Below, piece by piece: positions 46,080-55,784 of a stretch of 64,000 nt of DNA. The position numbers were made by a program, and so were the translations under genes. Numbering within the stretch: position 1 is the first letter of the stretch; every line of letters begins with the position of its first letter. The notes under the pieces were generated by a model, which ran no database searches, was not told the DNA's origin, and was given only the letters and a program-made list of their open reading frames with translations. Source of the stretch: Pelomonas sp. SE-A7 (GTDB lineage Bacteria; Pseudomonadota; Gammaproteobacteria; Burkholderiales; Burkholderiaceae_C). The stretch spans positions 496,001 through 560,000 of the forward strand of contig NZ_JAUASW010000003.1 in NCBI RefSeq assembly GCF_030345705.1, given 5' to 3'.

Positions 46080-46924
46080 GAGTGCCCATGCCCGCCGGGC
46101 GCCTTGAAGCGGTGCCCGCAGGCCGGGCAGTCCAGCTCCGCCACCGCATCGTGGCTGGCACTGGATTCGATGATGGCCGCGGTAACGATGGCGGTCGGCA
46201 GGGCGAACACGCCAATGCCGAAGACCGAGATCAGGGCGGCGAACAGCTTGCCCACGGGCGTCACCGGCGCCATGTCGCCGTAGCCTATCGTGGTAAAGGT
46301 TTCGACGGCCCACCAGAAGGTGGCCGGGATGCTGGTGAACACCGTCGGCTGATGGGCCTTCTCGACCTGGTACAGCAGGGCCGAGGCGGCATACACGCAG
46401 ACGAACATCAGCGCTACCGAGACGATCAGCATCTGGCGGCGTTTGCGCAGCGAGACGCCCAGACGCTCCAGCGCGGCCTCGAACTCGTAGAGCTGCAGCA
46501 CCTTGAGCAGGCGCACGATGCGGAACACCCGCAGGAAGCGCAGGTCCAGCGCGATCCAGTAGGTCAGCACGACCACCAGGTCGAGGATGGCCAGCGGTTG
46601 CAGCGCATAGCGCAGGCGGCCCAAGACCGGATGGCTGAGCTTTCGTTGCTCCACGCACACCCAGAGCCGGGCCAGGTACTCGATCGCGAACAGGGCCGTG
46701 CTGATCGCCTCCAGCCACCAGAATTCCTGCTTCCACTGCGCATGAATGGACGGCACCGTCTCCAGCGCCACCGACACCAGGTTGGCCAGGATCAGGCCGA
46801 CCAGCAAGTAGTTCGCATAGCGCGCCAGCCGGTTGCCGGGCTCGGGCTTGTGCAGCACCGCGAACAGCACGGCACGCAGATGCTTCACGCCCCGGCGCTG
46901 CGGGGCGACCATTTCGTTGTTCAT
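46076..46924 (-). CDS. Voltage-gated potassium channel-like protein with C-terminal zinc-ribbon-like pair
   Basis: 282 residues from ATG 46924. Six-segment ion channel: S1 YLLVGLILANLVSVALET, an S4 with spaced Arg (LRFLRVFRIVRLLKVLQL), and the pore with selectivity filter TTIGYGDMAP, followed by S6 LFAALISVFGIGVFALPTAI. TIGYGD indicates K+ selectivity. The cytoplasmic tail ends with ELDCPACGHRFKAPGGHGHS, a CPxCG pair plus several His that could bind a metal. Resembles short bacterial Kv-type channels. Function in osmotic or membrane-potential control is inferred. Confidence 0.9.
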   Translation of the reverse strand: MNNEMVAPQRRGVKHLRAVLFAVLHKPEPGNRLARYANYLLVGLILANLVSVALETVPSIHAQWKQEFWWLEAISTALFAIEYLARLWVCVEQRKLSHPVLGRLRYALQPLAILDLVVVLTYWIALDLRFLRVFRIVRLLKVLQLYEFEAALERLGVSLRKRRQMLIVSVALMFVCVYAASALLYQVEKAHQPTVFTSIPATFWWAVETFTTIGYGDMAPVTPVGKLFAALISVFGIGVFALPTAIVTAAIIESSASHDAVAELDCPACGHRFKAPGGHGHS

Positions 46925-47066
46925 AGGCAGGACCTCAAAGCCTGGGCGGAGTCTACAAACCGGCGCCGCCGCCATAGTCGCTACCATCGGTGCAAAGTTT
47001 GCTGATGCATCAACACCTGACCCCCAAGGCAATCGTCCGAAGTTGCCCGGTCACAGGGAGTCGTCC

Positions 47067-47951
47067 TTGTCCTTGAGCTTGAACCGGCGCCAGAGCCTCG
47101 CAGCAACCGCCGCCCTGTGTGGAAGTTTGCGCAGCCCTGCGCAACCGGCGCCGGTGCTGCGCCACATGGAGCTGCTGCCGCAAGACGACTTTGGCCGCTA
47201 TGTGGTCGAACTGATGGGCCTGGCCCTGCAGCGCAGCGGCCTGCCGCACCGGCTGGAGCCGGTGCCCAGCTTCCAGATCAGCCAGGGCCGCGTGGAGCTG
47301 GAGATGAGCCAGGCCCGCTCGCGCCTGGACCTGGTCTGGAGCATGACCAGCCGCGCCCGCGAGCAGGCCATCCTGCCGCTGCGAGTGCCGCTGGACCGCG
47401 GCCTGCTGGGCTGGCGCGTGGCCCTGGTCCGGCGAGCGGACCTGGCCCAATGGCAGAAGGCGCCCCTGCTCACCGAGCTGGCCCAGCGCCGCGGCGGCCA
47501 GGGCCTGCACTGGCCGGACCTGGAGATCCTGCGCGCCAACGGCCTCAGCGTCGACACCGCCATCGACGCGCCCCATCTGCTGGAAATGCTCAGCAAGCGC
47601 CGCATCGACTATTTCCCGCGGTCGGTGCTGGAGGTGCAGGGCGAACTCAAGACCTATGCCCAGCTGGACCTCGCCGTCGCGCCCGGCTTCGTCTTGCGCT
47701 ATCCGACAGCCAGCTACGCCTTCCTGCGGCCCCAGCTGAGCGAGTTGCTGCCACCACTGTCCCAGGCGCTGGAGGCGCTGATCAAGGACGGCAGCCTGGA
47801 CCGCTTGTTCCGCCGCCATTTCCAGCCTCGGCTTGCCGCGCTGGAGCTGGGCCGGCGCCGCGTGATCGAGCTGAAGAACCCGCTGCTGCCGCCGCAGACT
47901 CCGCTGCAGCGCAGCGAATTCTGGTGGCAGGCGGGCAGCCCGCCTCCCTGA
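47067..47951 (+). CDS. Exported solute-binding-like protein with TTG start and twin-arginine-like signal
   Basis: 294 residues. No ATG fits the N-terminus. TTG 47067 is chosen because AGGGAG (47055-47060) lies 6 nt before it; TTG 47073 and 47079 are alternatives. The signal SLSLNRRQSLAATAALCGS carries RRQ like a Tat signal, though short. The mature part looks like a family 3 binding protein: MELLPQDDFGRYVVELMGLAL, IDAPHLLEMLSKRRIDYFPRS and LEALIKDGSLDRLFRRHF. Orphan; ligand unknown. Such proteins lacking a transporter often act in sensing. Confidence 0.72.
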   Translation: MSLSLNRRQSLAATAALCGSLRSPAQPAPVLRHMELLPQDDFGRYVVELMGLALQRSGLPHRLEPVPSFQISQGRVELEMSQARSRLDLVWSMTSRAREQAILPLRVPLDRGLLGWRVALVRRADLAQWQKAPLLTELAQRRGGQGLHWPDLEILRANGLSVDTAIDAPHLLEMLSKRRIDYFPRSVLEVQGELKTYAQLDLAVAPGFVLRYPTASYAFLRPQLSELLPPLSQALEALIKDGSLDRLFRRHFQPRLAALELGRRRVIELKNPLLPPQTPLQRSEFWWQAGSPPP

Positions 47952-48173
47952 TCGAGCCCCGTGCGCTTTGCGGCCGTTAGAGGTCCGTGCCGAGATTGGG
48001 GCTCATGACGGCGTCAGCACCCATGCAACAATTTGTCCGCCCCGCGCCGTGACCCGGCGCGCTTTCTTCGCTTCCTCCTCACCGGATTCGCGACCGTTGC
48101 AGATGTCTTGCTCCCGACGCGAGATTCGCCGCTCCTCCCCAACCGCTGCGCCGCCGCCGGCCGCCTGAGCGCG

Positions 48174-51100
48174 ATGTCACGCCTGCGCACACTGAGCCTC
48201 GCCTGCAGTCTGCTGTTGCTTTCGCATGCAGCGCTAGGTGCGCGGCCCAGCGAGACCCTGGAAGTCCAGTTCCGCAGCGTGCCCGTGCCCCAAAACACGG
48301 TGCCCATGCTGGCGCAGGACCAGGCCGGCTTCATCTGGGTCGCCACCAGCACCGGCCTGACCCGCTATGACGGCTACCGGCTGAGGCCCATCGAGCAGGC
48401 CGGCGAGACCCGCACCCAGCGCAACCTGGGCTGGGTCCGCGCGCTGGCACCCACGCTCGACGGCCGCATGTGGATAGGCACGGAGTTCATGGGACTGATG
48501 GCCTACGACCCGGAGCAGGACCGGGTCGAGCGCTTCGGCGGCCTCAAGGGGGCGGCCGGCCCGCATTCGCCAATACGCGCTCTGGCCGACGACGGCAAGG
48601 GCTCGGTCTGGGTCGGCACCATGGGCCAGGGTCTGGTGCGTTACCGCCAGGCCGAGCGCCGCTTCGAAGCCCAGGACTTGCGCTGGCAGGACGAGGCCGA
48701 AGCCCGTGTGCTGGCGCTGCGCGTGGCACGCGACGGCACGGTCTGGGTCGGCCATTGGCGCGGGCTGTCGCGCCTGGAGGGCAAGAGCTGGCGGCCGGTG
48801 GCCGGTTTCGCGGGCGACGCCACGGTCCAGGCGCTGGCCGAGGCCAGTGACGGCCGCCTCTGGCTGGGCACGCTGGACGGCCGCCTGGGCGTGGTCGAGC
48901 AGAACCACGTGCGCTGGGTCCAGGACCTGAAGACGCCGATCCAGGCCCTCGCCGAGGCCGACGAAGGCCGGCTGTGGGTCGGCAGCAAGACCGGCCTGCT
49001 GTGGGTCGACATGGCCAGCGGCCACATCGAGCTGCGCCTGCAGCACGACCCGCGGCACCGCACCGGCCTGGCCGGCAACGACATCAGCGCCCTGCTGCGC
49101 GACCGCAGCGGCGCGCTCTGGGTCAGCGGCTATGGCCTGGGCCTGCAGCGTCATCAGCAGCATCCGGCCCTGGCCGTGCGCGGCCCTGACGAGGACTTGA
49201 ACAGCCCGTTGACCGAGATCGACGTGCGCGCCCTGCTGACCTTGAAGAACGGCGAAGTGCTGGCGCCGACCCAAAAGGGGGCCGTCGTGCGCCTGGACGG
49301 CCGGCCCGGCGCCGAGCTGGCGCTGCTGGGCGTCTGGCCGCGCGAGCGCAACAGCGTGGTCGAGTCGCTGGCCCAGGCGCCCGACGGCAGCCTCTGGATG
49401 GCATCGGCCGGCCTGCTGGAACACCGCACGGCCGAGGGTCGCCTGCTGCGCAGCTGGCCGCTCGACGGCGGCCGTGCGCAGCGCCTGCTGCTGCGCGCCA
49501 GCGGCGAGATCTGGCTGGGCATGCAGGAAGGCCTGTACCGCCTGGCCGGCCCCGAGGCCAAGGCGCTGGAGCGGGTGCATCCGGCCAGTGGTGCTCCGCT
49601 GCATGGCGGCATCTACGCCTTGATAGAGGAGCCGTCGAGCGGCCGGCTCTGGGTCGGCGGCCAGCAAGGCCTGTTCCGCGAACGCGACGGCCCGCTGGAG
49701 CCGGTGCAACAGGCGCCCGGCGACACGCTGGGCAGCCCGGTCGTGATGGCCCTGCTGCTGGCGCGCGATGGCACGCTTTGGGTCGACACGCCGGCCGCCG
49801 GTCTGCACCGGCTGATCGGTTGGGACCTGGGCGGCCGCGCCCGCTTCGAGCGCATCGGCGAACGGCACGGCACAGAAGGCGTGTTCGGCGGCAACCTGCA
49901 TGAGGATGCACAGGGCCGCATCTGGAGCCAGCTCAACGTCTACGACCCCAAGGCCGACCGGCTGGACAGCTTCGGCCCGGCCGAGGGCGCCGACTTCGGC
50001 ACCTTCTGGTTCTTCGCCAGCACCCGGCTGCCCGATGGCGCCCTGGTGTTCGGCGGCAGCCGCGGCCTCCTGCGCATCCGGCCCGAGCTCTACTCGCTGA
50101 ACACGGGCACCGTGCCCCTGGTGATCAGCGCGCTGCGGGCCGATGGTCAGCCCTTCCACCCTGAGAGCCTGCAGAACGGCGTGCTGCTGCCGGCCGGCAC
50201 CCGCACGCTGGGCATCGAGTTCGCCGGGCTGGACTATGCCGACCCCGGTCGGCTGCGCTACCAGTACCGGCTGCGCGGCCTGGATACGCACTGGACCCAG
50301 GCCGACGGCAGCTCGCGCAGCCCGAGCTTCGGTCCGCTCAAGCCGGGCGACTATGTGCTGCAAGTGCGGGCCGCGCCGCAAGCCTCCACCGGCCGCGTGG
50401 CCGAGCTGGAGCTGCCGGTGAAGCTGCTGCCGCTGTGGTGGCAGACGCTCTGGGCCCAGCTGGCCGGCGCCCTGCTGTTCATCTTCGGCATTGCCGGCTG
50501 GATACGCTGGCGCACCCGGCAGCTGCGCAGGCGCGAATCCGAGCTGCAGGCCCTGGTCGACGCCCGCACGGCCGAACTGCGCGAGGCCAGCCTGACCGAC
50601 ACCCTGACCAGCCTGCGCAACCGCCGCTACCTGGAGTTGCGCCTGCCCGACGACCTGCGCCTGTGCCTGCGCCGCCACGAAAGCCCGGTCCCACCGGGGC
50701 CGGACAGCGATCTGGTGCTGATGCTGCTGGATTTGGACCACTTCAAGCGCATCAACGACCTGTACGGCCATTCGGCCGGCGACGCGGTGCTGGTGCAACT
50801 GGCCGAGCGGCTGCGCGAGGTCTTCCGCGATACCGACTCGCTGGTGCGCTGGGGCGGCGAGGAGGTGCTGGTGCTGGTGCGCGAGACCCATCGCGAGGAC
50901 GCGCCCGATCTGGCCGCCCGTGCCTGCGCCATCGTGCGCGAGCAGCCTTTCGACCTGGGCAGCGGCCATCAGCTGACCGTCACCGCCTCGATAGGCTTTG
51001 CCGCCTTCCCGCTGGACCGCCACCAGCCGCGCGCCTGGGACTGGTCGGCCTGCCTGGCGCTGGCCGACTCGGCCCTCTATGCCGCCAAGGCCCGCGGCCG

Positions 51101-51218
51101 CGACGGCTATGTGGGCGCCACCGACGCCCAGGGGCTGACACCCTTCCATGCGCCACGCGACCTGGAAGATTGGCGCCAGGCCGAGGGGCTGAGCGTGCAT
51201 TTCAGCACCCGGCCCTGA
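48174..51218 (+). CDS. Beta-propeller sensor diguanylate cyclase (GGEEV active site)
   Basis: 1014 residues from ATG 48174, giving a clean signal peptide (SLACSLLLLSHAALGAR). Residues 25-620 contain many two-component-regulator propeller repeats (for example GFIWVATSTGLTRYDGYRL, GSVWVGTMGQGLVRYR, RLWVGSKTGLLWVD), then a Y_Y_Y-like domain (YQYRLRGLDTHWTQADG), one membrane segment (AQLAGALLFIFGIAGWIRW, about residue 770) and a GGDEF domain. The signature is GGEEV near residue 893 where Phe is usual; Glu residues are kept, as are LDLDHFKRINDLYGHSAGD and the RDTD I-site. Activity is therefore likely but not certain. Confidence 0.9.
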   Translation: MSRLRTLSLACSLLLLSHAALGARPSETLEVQFRSVPVPQNTVPMLAQDQAGFIWVATSTGLTRYDGYRLRPIEQAGETRTQRNLGWVRALAPTLDGRMWIGTEFMGLMAYDPEQDRVERFGGLKGAAGPHSPIRALADDGKGSVWVGTMGQGLVRYRQAERRFEAQDLRWQDEAEARVLALRVARDGTVWVGHWRGLSRLEGKSWRPVAGFAGDATVQALAEASDGRLWLGTLDGRLGVVEQNHVRWVQDLKTPIQALAEADEGRLWVGSKTGLLWVDMASGHIELRLQHDPRHRTGLAGNDISALLRDRSGALWVSGYGLGLQRHQQHPALAVRGPDEDLNSPLTEIDVRALLTLKNGEVLAPTQKGAVVRLDGRPGAELALLGVWPRERNSVVESLAQAPDGSLWMASAGLLEHRTAEGRLLRSWPLDGGRAQRLLLRASGEIWLGMQEGLYRLAGPEAKALERVHPASGAPLHGGIYALIEEPSSGRLWVGGQQGLFRERDGPLEPVQQAPGDTLGSPVVMALLLARDGTLWVDTPAAGLHRLIGWDLGGRARFERIGERHGTEGVFGGNLHEDAQGRIWSQLNVYDPKADRLDSFGPAEGADFGTFWFFASTRLPDGALVFGGSRGLLRIRPELYSLNTGTVPLVISALRADGQPFHPESLQNGVLLPAGTRTLGIEFAGLDYADPGRLRYQYRLRGLDTHWTQADGSSRSPSFGPLKPGDYVLQVRAAPQASTGRVAELELPVKLLPLWWQTLWAQLAGALLFIFGIAGWIRWRTRQLRRRESELQALVDARTAELREASLTDTLTSLRNRRYLELRLPDDLRLCLRRHESPVPPGPDSDLVLMLLDLDHFKRINDLYGHSAGDAVLVQLAERLREVFRDTDSLVRWGGEEVLVLVRETHREDAPDLAARACAIVREQPFDLGSGHQLTVTASIGFAAFPLDRHQPRAWDWSACLALADSALYAAKARGRDGYVGATDAQGLTPFHAPRDLEDWRQAEGLSVHFSTRP

Positions 51219-51334
51219 GACGGCATGGCCCCGCATATGCGGGAGGCGCAGGTAGGACTACAAGCCCCTCACAAGCGAGGCCGAGCGGCCGGCCCCACAA
51301 TGCGGGCTCCGAACCGTTTCAGCCTCCGTCACGC

Positions 51335-52915
51335 ATGCGAACGACCGCCCGCTCCTCCGCCTCCCTGCGCCCCACCCTGCTCGCCGCCGGCCTCGCGCTG
51401 GCGCTGCTGAACGCCTGCCCGGCCCTGGCCGCATCGGCTGGCGCCGCAACGGTCAGCTGGCAGGCGGCCGGCGCCGATGCCGACATCGACAAGGCCTTTG
51501 CCCAGGCCCGCACCGAGAAGAAGCCGGTGCTGCTGTACTGGGGCGCCAAGTGGTGCCCGCCCTGCAACCAGCTCAAGGCCACGCTGTTCAACCGGGCCGA
51601 CTTCATCGAGCAGTCGCGCGCCTTCGTGGCGGTCCACATCGACGGCGACCTGCCCGGCGCGCAGAAGCTGGGAAGCCGCTTCAAGGTACGCGGCTACCCC
51701 ACCATGATCCTGTTCAGCGCCGACGGCAACGAACTGACCCGCCTGCCCGGAGAGGCCGATGCAGCCCAGGTGATGAAGGTGCTGCAGCTGGGCCTGGCCG
51801 GTGGCCGCCCGGTCAAGACCGTGCTGGCCGAGGCCCGCGCCGGCAAGAAAATCGCCGCCAACGACTGGAAGCTGCTGGGCTTCTACTCCTGGGAAACCGA
51901 CGAGCAGCAGCTGGTGCCGCAGGCCGAGCGTCCCGCCCTGCTGGCCCAACTGGCGGTCAACAGCCAGGGCACGGCCGATGCCGAGACCACCACCCGCCTG
52001 TGGCTCAAGGCCCTGGCCGCCAGCGATGAAGGCAAGGGCCTCAAGCCCGATGCCGCGCTGCGCGAGCGCGTGGCCAGGCTGCTGGCCAATGCCGGCGAAA
52101 GCCGTGCCCAGGCCGACGTGCTGAACTACGGTGCCGAGGACATAGTCAAGACGCTGAGCCCCGAGGCCGGCGCCGAGCGCAGCAAGCTGCTGGCCAGCTA
52201 CGACACCGCGCTGAAGCGCCTGGAGCAGGACGCCACGCTGTCGCGCATGGACCGGCTGCAGGCCCTGACGGCCCGCATCAAGCTGGCCCGCCTGGACCAG
52301 GCCAAGACCGAGATCCATCCCAAGATGCCGGCGCCGCTGCAGAAGGAAGCCCAGACGCTGGCCGAGCGCAACGACCGCGAGATCACCGACGGTTACGAAC
52401 GCCAGGCCGTGATCACCGAGACTGCCTACATGCTGGGCCAGGCCGGCCTGTGGAAGGACAGCGATGCCCTGCTCAAGTCCAGCCTGGGCAAGAGCCATTC
52501 GCCTTACTACCTGATGAGCCAGCTGGGCGGCAACGCCAAGAAGCAGGGCCGTGCCGACGAGGCGCTGCGCTGGTACGAGGAGGCCTTCAACAAGAGCGAA
52601 GGTCCGGCCACGCGCCTGCAATGGGGCTCGAACTATTTCGCCGCCCTGGTCGAGCTGGCACCCAACGACGCCGCCCGCATCGAGAAGGCCGCCTCGCAGC
52701 TGTTCAAGGAGGCCGGCGAGGACAAGGGCTCCTTCCACGAACGCAGCGCCCGCTCGCTGAAGAAGGTCGCCACCTCGCTGTCCAGCTGGAATTCGCTGGG
52801 CCAGTACGACGCGGTGCTGGCGCGGCTCAAAGGTCAGCTGGACAGCGTCTGCGCCAAGGTCGAGGCGGCCGACCGTGCCACCTGCACGGGTCTGCTGAAA
52901 CCGGCCAAGGGCTGA
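51335..52915 (+). CDS. Exported thioredoxin-fold protein with long C-terminal helical region
   Basis: 526 residues. Signal peptide (LLAAGLALALLNACPALAAS), then a thioredoxin domain (about 35-150) with active site YWGAKWCPPCNQLKATLF and cis-Pro in VRGYPTMILF. The remaining 370 residues are helical with TPR-like pairs near the end (GNAKKQGRADEALRWYEEAF). The WCPPC motif suits a periplasmic disulfide reductase or isomerase. The helical part may hold a client. The 10-residue LLNAC near the signal end could be read as a lipobox (LNAC, imperfect), so lipid anchoring is a weaker alternative. Confidence 0.85.
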   Translation: MRTTARSSASLRPTLLAAGLALALLNACPALAASAGAATVSWQAAGADADIDKAFAQARTEKKPVLLYWGAKWCPPCNQLKATLFNRADFIEQSRAFVAVHIDGDLPGAQKLGSRFKVRGYPTMILFSADGNELTRLPGEADAAQVMKVLQLGLAGGRPVKTVLAEARAGKKIAANDWKLLGFYSWETDEQQLVPQAERPALLAQLAVNSQGTADAETTTRLWLKALAASDEGKGLKPDAALRERVARLLANAGESRAQADVLNYGAEDIVKTLSPEAGAERSKLLASYDTALKRLEQDATLSRMDRLQALTARIKLARLDQAKTEIHPKMPAPLQKEAQTLAERNDREITDGYERQAVITETAYMLGQAGLWKDSDALLKSSLGKSHSPYYLMSQLGGNAKKQGRADEALRWYEEAFNKSEGPATRLQWGSNYFAALVELAPNDAARIEKAASQLFKEAGEDKGSFHERSARSLKKVATSLSSWNSLGQYDAVLARLKGQLDSVCAKVEAADRATCTGLLKPAKG

Positions 52916-52923
52916 GGGCCGCC

Positions 52924-53385
52924 ATGCCGCGCTATGCCTTCGAGGATTTCCCGGTCGGTTGCGAAATCGACTGCGGCAGCCGCGTGGTCGATCGCGACGA
53001 GGTCCTGAGCTTCGCTGCCGCCTACGACCCGCAACCGCTGCACCTGGACGAGCAAGCGGCCCAGGCCTCGGTGCTGGGCGGCCTGTCGGCGAGCGGCTGG
53101 CATACCTGCGCCATGGTGATGCGCCTGATGTGCGACGCCTACCTGCTGGACTCCACCAGCCAGGGCTCGCCCGGCATAGACAACCTGCGCTGGCTCAAGC
53201 CGGTGCGGCCCGGCGACACGCTGTCGGTCCGCATGGTGGTGCAGGAAGCCCGCGTCAGCCAGAGCCGGCCGGCCATTGGCCTGGTGCGCTCGCAATGGCA
53301 GGTGCGCAACCATCACGGCGAGCTGGTGCTGACCATGGAAGGCTGGGGCATGTTCGGCCGCCGCGAGGCCGGCAACGACCGCTGA
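52924..53385 (+). CDS. MaoC-family hot-dog hydratase
   Basis: 153 residues. Small cytoplasmic hot-dog-fold protein of the MaoC/(R)-specific enoyl-CoA hydratase type. The hydratase motif is FAAAYDPQPLHLDEQAA (about residues 34-50), with the catalytic Asp and His in DPQPLH, and a following GLSASGWHTCAMVMRLM. DNLRWLKPVRPGDTLSV is also typical. It probably acts on an acyl-CoA double bond. It lies 8 bp after the thioredoxin-fold gene and may be co-transcribed, without evident functional link. Confidence 0.9.
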   Translation: MPRYAFEDFPVGCEIDCGSRVVDRDEVLSFAAAYDPQPLHLDEQAAQASVLGGLSASGWHTCAMVMRLMCDAYLLDSTSQGSPGIDNLRWLKPVRPGDTLSVRMVVQEARVSQSRPAIGLVRSQWQVRNHHGELVLTMEGWGMFGRREAGNDR

Positions 53386-53502
53386 GCCCGGCGATCCCGC
53401 CATTCGCCGCCCATGGCCGCCATCGGCCGCAATTTGCCGTTCCGGCCTGCTGGCGCCTCTCCATAATCCGCCCCGTTCGAAACCCAAGAGGAGAACGGAG
53501 CG

Positions 53503-55002
53503 ATGTCACAGCCATCCCCGAACAGAGACCGGGTCCGCCGCGCGCTGGCAGCCGGCACCCTGCTGGCGCTGTCGGCCTGGGCCCAGGCCGCCGACAGCAA
53601 GCCCGCCGCCCCCACCCAGCCCTGCCGCCTGAGCGGCCTGCCCAGCGAACTGCAATGCGGCACGGTCAAGCGCCCGCTGGATCCGGCCAAACCCGACGGC
53701 GTCCAGATCGACGTGCACTTCGTCGTGCTGCCGGCCCTGGCCCGCAACAAGCTGCCCGACCCGGTGCTGTTCCTGGCCGGCGGCCCGGGCCAGAGCTCGA
53801 TCAATGTGGCCTCCGGCGTGCTCTCGCGTCTCGGACGCCTGAACAACCGCCGCGACCTGGTCTTCGTCGACCAGCGCGGCACCGGCAAGTCGGCCCCGCT
53901 GGAATGCCCGGACCCCGGCCGCCGCCCGCTGGCTGAGCTGTCCGACCCGGCGCGCCAGCTCAAGGAACTGGAGCAATGCCGCGAGCAGCTGCAGAAGCTG
54001 CCTTACGGCGACCTGCGCTTCTTCACCACCACGATTGCCATGCAGGACGTGGACGCGGTGCGCCAGGCCCTGGGCACCGATCGCTGGAACGTGATCGGTG
54101 GCTCCTACGGCACCCGCGCCGCGCTGGAGTTGCAACGCCAGTTCCCGCAGACGATTCGCCGCCTGCTGATCGATGGCCTGGCGCCGCCGGACATGATCCT
54201 GCCGGCCTCGTTCTCCACCGACACCCAGGCGGCCAGCGACGCATTGTTCGAGGCCTGCGAGAAGGAAGCCGCCTGCCACAAGGCCTTCCCCAAGCTGCGC
54301 GAGCAATGGGCCGAGCTGCTGAAGAGCGTGCCGCGCATGGTCACGGCGGCCAACCCGGTGACCGGCCGGCCGGAGCGCTTCGAGCTGGCCCGCCGCACGC
54401 TGCTGAGCGCGATGCGCGGCCCGCTCTACAGCCCGGCCCAGGCCTCGGCCCTGCCGGCTGCCATAGCGGCCGCCGCGGAAGGCCGCTTCGAAGGCCTGAT
54501 AGGCCTGAGCGCCGGCGGCACGCCGCGCAAGGGCATGGGCCTGGCTACCGGCATGCACTTCTCGGTGGTCTGCGCCGAGGACGTGCCGCGCCTGGCCGCC
54601 CGCACCGACAAGCCCGGCGCCGACTATGCCGACAGCGACGCCCAGTTCTACCTGAGCGGCTGCAAGAACTGGCCGCGCGGCGAGGTGCCCGAGGCCTTCT
54701 ACAGCATCCCCAAGGCCCAGGCGCCGGTGCTCTTGATGAGCGGAGCCATCGACCCGGTGACTCCGCCGCGCCACGGCGAACGCGTGGCCAAGGCCCTGGG
54801 CGACAAGGCCCTGCACCTGGTCGTTCCCGCCACCGGCCACGGCGTGATGGGCCTGGCCTGCATGCGCGACGTGGTGTTCCGCTTCATCGATGCCAAGCAG
54901 GATGCCGAGGCGCTCAAGGTCGACACCAGTTGCGCCGCCAAGATGCCGCGCCCCACCTTCTTCCTGCCCATCCCCGACGCTGCCCGGGAGGCCAAGCCAT
55001 GA
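53503..55002 (+). CDS. Exported alpha/beta hydrolase, peptidase S33 / tripeptidyl aminopeptidase-like
   Basis: 499 residues with a signal peptide (AGTLLALSAWAQAADS) and a good ribosome site (AGGAG about 10 nt before ATG). Marks: FLAGGPGQSSINVA oxyanion region, FVDQRGTGKSAPLECP, nucleophile elbow VIGGSYGTRAALELQ (Ser near residue 203), and the C-terminal TAP-like part with MSGAIDPVTPPRHGERV (Asp) and VPATGHGVMGLAC (His). The catalytic triad is complete. It should cleave N-terminal residues from peptides in the periplasm or outside. Coupled by ATGA to the ABC exporter genes that follow. Confidence 0.9.
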   Translation: MSQPSPNRDRVRRALAAGTLLALSAWAQAADSKPAAPTQPCRLSGLPSELQCGTVKRPLDPAKPDGVQIDVHFVVLPALARNKLPDPVLFLAGGPGQSSINVASGVLSRLGRLNNRRDLVFVDQRGTGKSAPLECPDPGRRPLAELSDPARQLKELEQCREQLQKLPYGDLRFFTTTIAMQDVDAVRQALGTDRWNVIGGSYGTRAALELQRQFPQTIRRLLIDGLAPPDMILPASFSTDTQAASDALFEACEKEAACHKAFPKLREQWAELLKSVPRMVTAANPVTGRPERFELARRTLLSAMRGPLYSPAQASALPAAIAAAAEGRFEGLIGLSAGGTPRKGMGLATGMHFSVVCAEDVPRLAARTDKPGADYADSDAQFYLSGCKNWPRGEVPEAFYSIPKAQAPVLLMSGAIDPVTPPRHGERVAKALGDKALHLVVPATGHGVMGLACMRDVVFRFIDAKQDAEALKVDTSCAAKMPRPTFFLPIPDAAREAKP

Positions 55003-55784
55003 TCCATATCGACCAGGTCCACAAGACCTTCCAGACCCGGGCCGCCGGCTCGACCTTCAAGCGCGGTGCCAAGCAGGAAGTCAAGGCGGTGCAGGGCATC
55101 ACGGTGAAGGCCATCGATGGCCGCATCACCGGCCTGCTGGGCCCCAACGGCGCCGGCAAGACCACCACGCTGCGCATGCTGGGCGGGCTGTTCAAGCCCG
55201 ACGCCGGCAGCATCCAGGTCGACGGCCTGCAGGTCGGCCAGCAGGCGCTGGCCCGCATGGGCATCCTCAGCGACGCCCATGGCCTGTACCCGCGGCTCAG
55301 CGCCCGCGAGAACATCGTCTACTTCGGCCGCCTGCAGGGCATGAGCCGCGAGGCCGCCGAGCAGCGCGCCGAGCTGCTGGCCGACATGCTGGACCTGAAG
55401 AAGCTGATCGACCGCCGCACCGACGGCTTCAGCCAGGGCGAGCGCATGAAGACCTCGCTGGCCCGCGCCCTGGTGCACGACCCGGCCAACATCGTGCTGG
55501 ACGAGCCCACCAACGGCCTCGACGTGCTGGCCACGCGCTCGCTGCGCGAGTCGCTGCGCTTCCTGCGCTCGCCCGAGGGCGGCAGCAAGTGCATCGTGTT
55601 CTCGACCCACATCATGCAAGAGGTCGAGCAGCTGTGTGACCACGTGATCATCGTCGCCGGCGGCCGCAGCGTGGCCGAGGGCACGGTGCCCGAACTGCTG
55701 GCCCAGGCCGGCGAAAACCGCTTCGAGGACGCCTTCGTCAAGCTGGCCTTCACAGCCGGCCAGAAGCAGGGAGAACAAGCATGA
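54999..55784 (+). CDS. natA: ABC exporter ATPase, NatA-like
   Basis: 261 residues from ATG 54999 (ATGA overlap with the hydrolase stop). Walker A LLGPNGAGKTTTLRMLGGL, signature FSQGERMKTSLARALVHDP, Walker B NIVLDEPTNGLDV and the H-loop FSTHIMQEVEQLCDHV. The close match to NatA-type exporters, with the membrane partner next, suggests export of an ion or drug-like substrate. In NatAB the substrate is Na+; here it is not established. Coupled to the permease by ATGA at 55781-55784. Confidence 0.85.
   Translation: MIHIDQVHKTFQTRAAGSTFKRGAKQEVKAVQGITVKAIDGRITGLLGPNGAGKTTTLRMLGGLFKPDAGSIQVDGLQVGQQALARMGILSDAHGLYPRLSARENIVYFGRLQGMSREAAEQRAELLADMLDLKKLIDRRTDGFSQGERMKTSLARALVHDPANIVLDEPTNGLDVLATRSLRESLRFLRSPEGGSKCIVFSTHIMQEVEQLCDHVIIVAGGRSVAEGTVPELLAQAGENRFEDAFVKLAFTAGQKQGEQA

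Noticed and set aside
48234..51236. A 1000-residue open frame opposite the propeller GGDEF gene
   Set aside because: Composition is Gln/Ala/Gly-rich shadow translation; the plus strand carries the recognisable domains and start.
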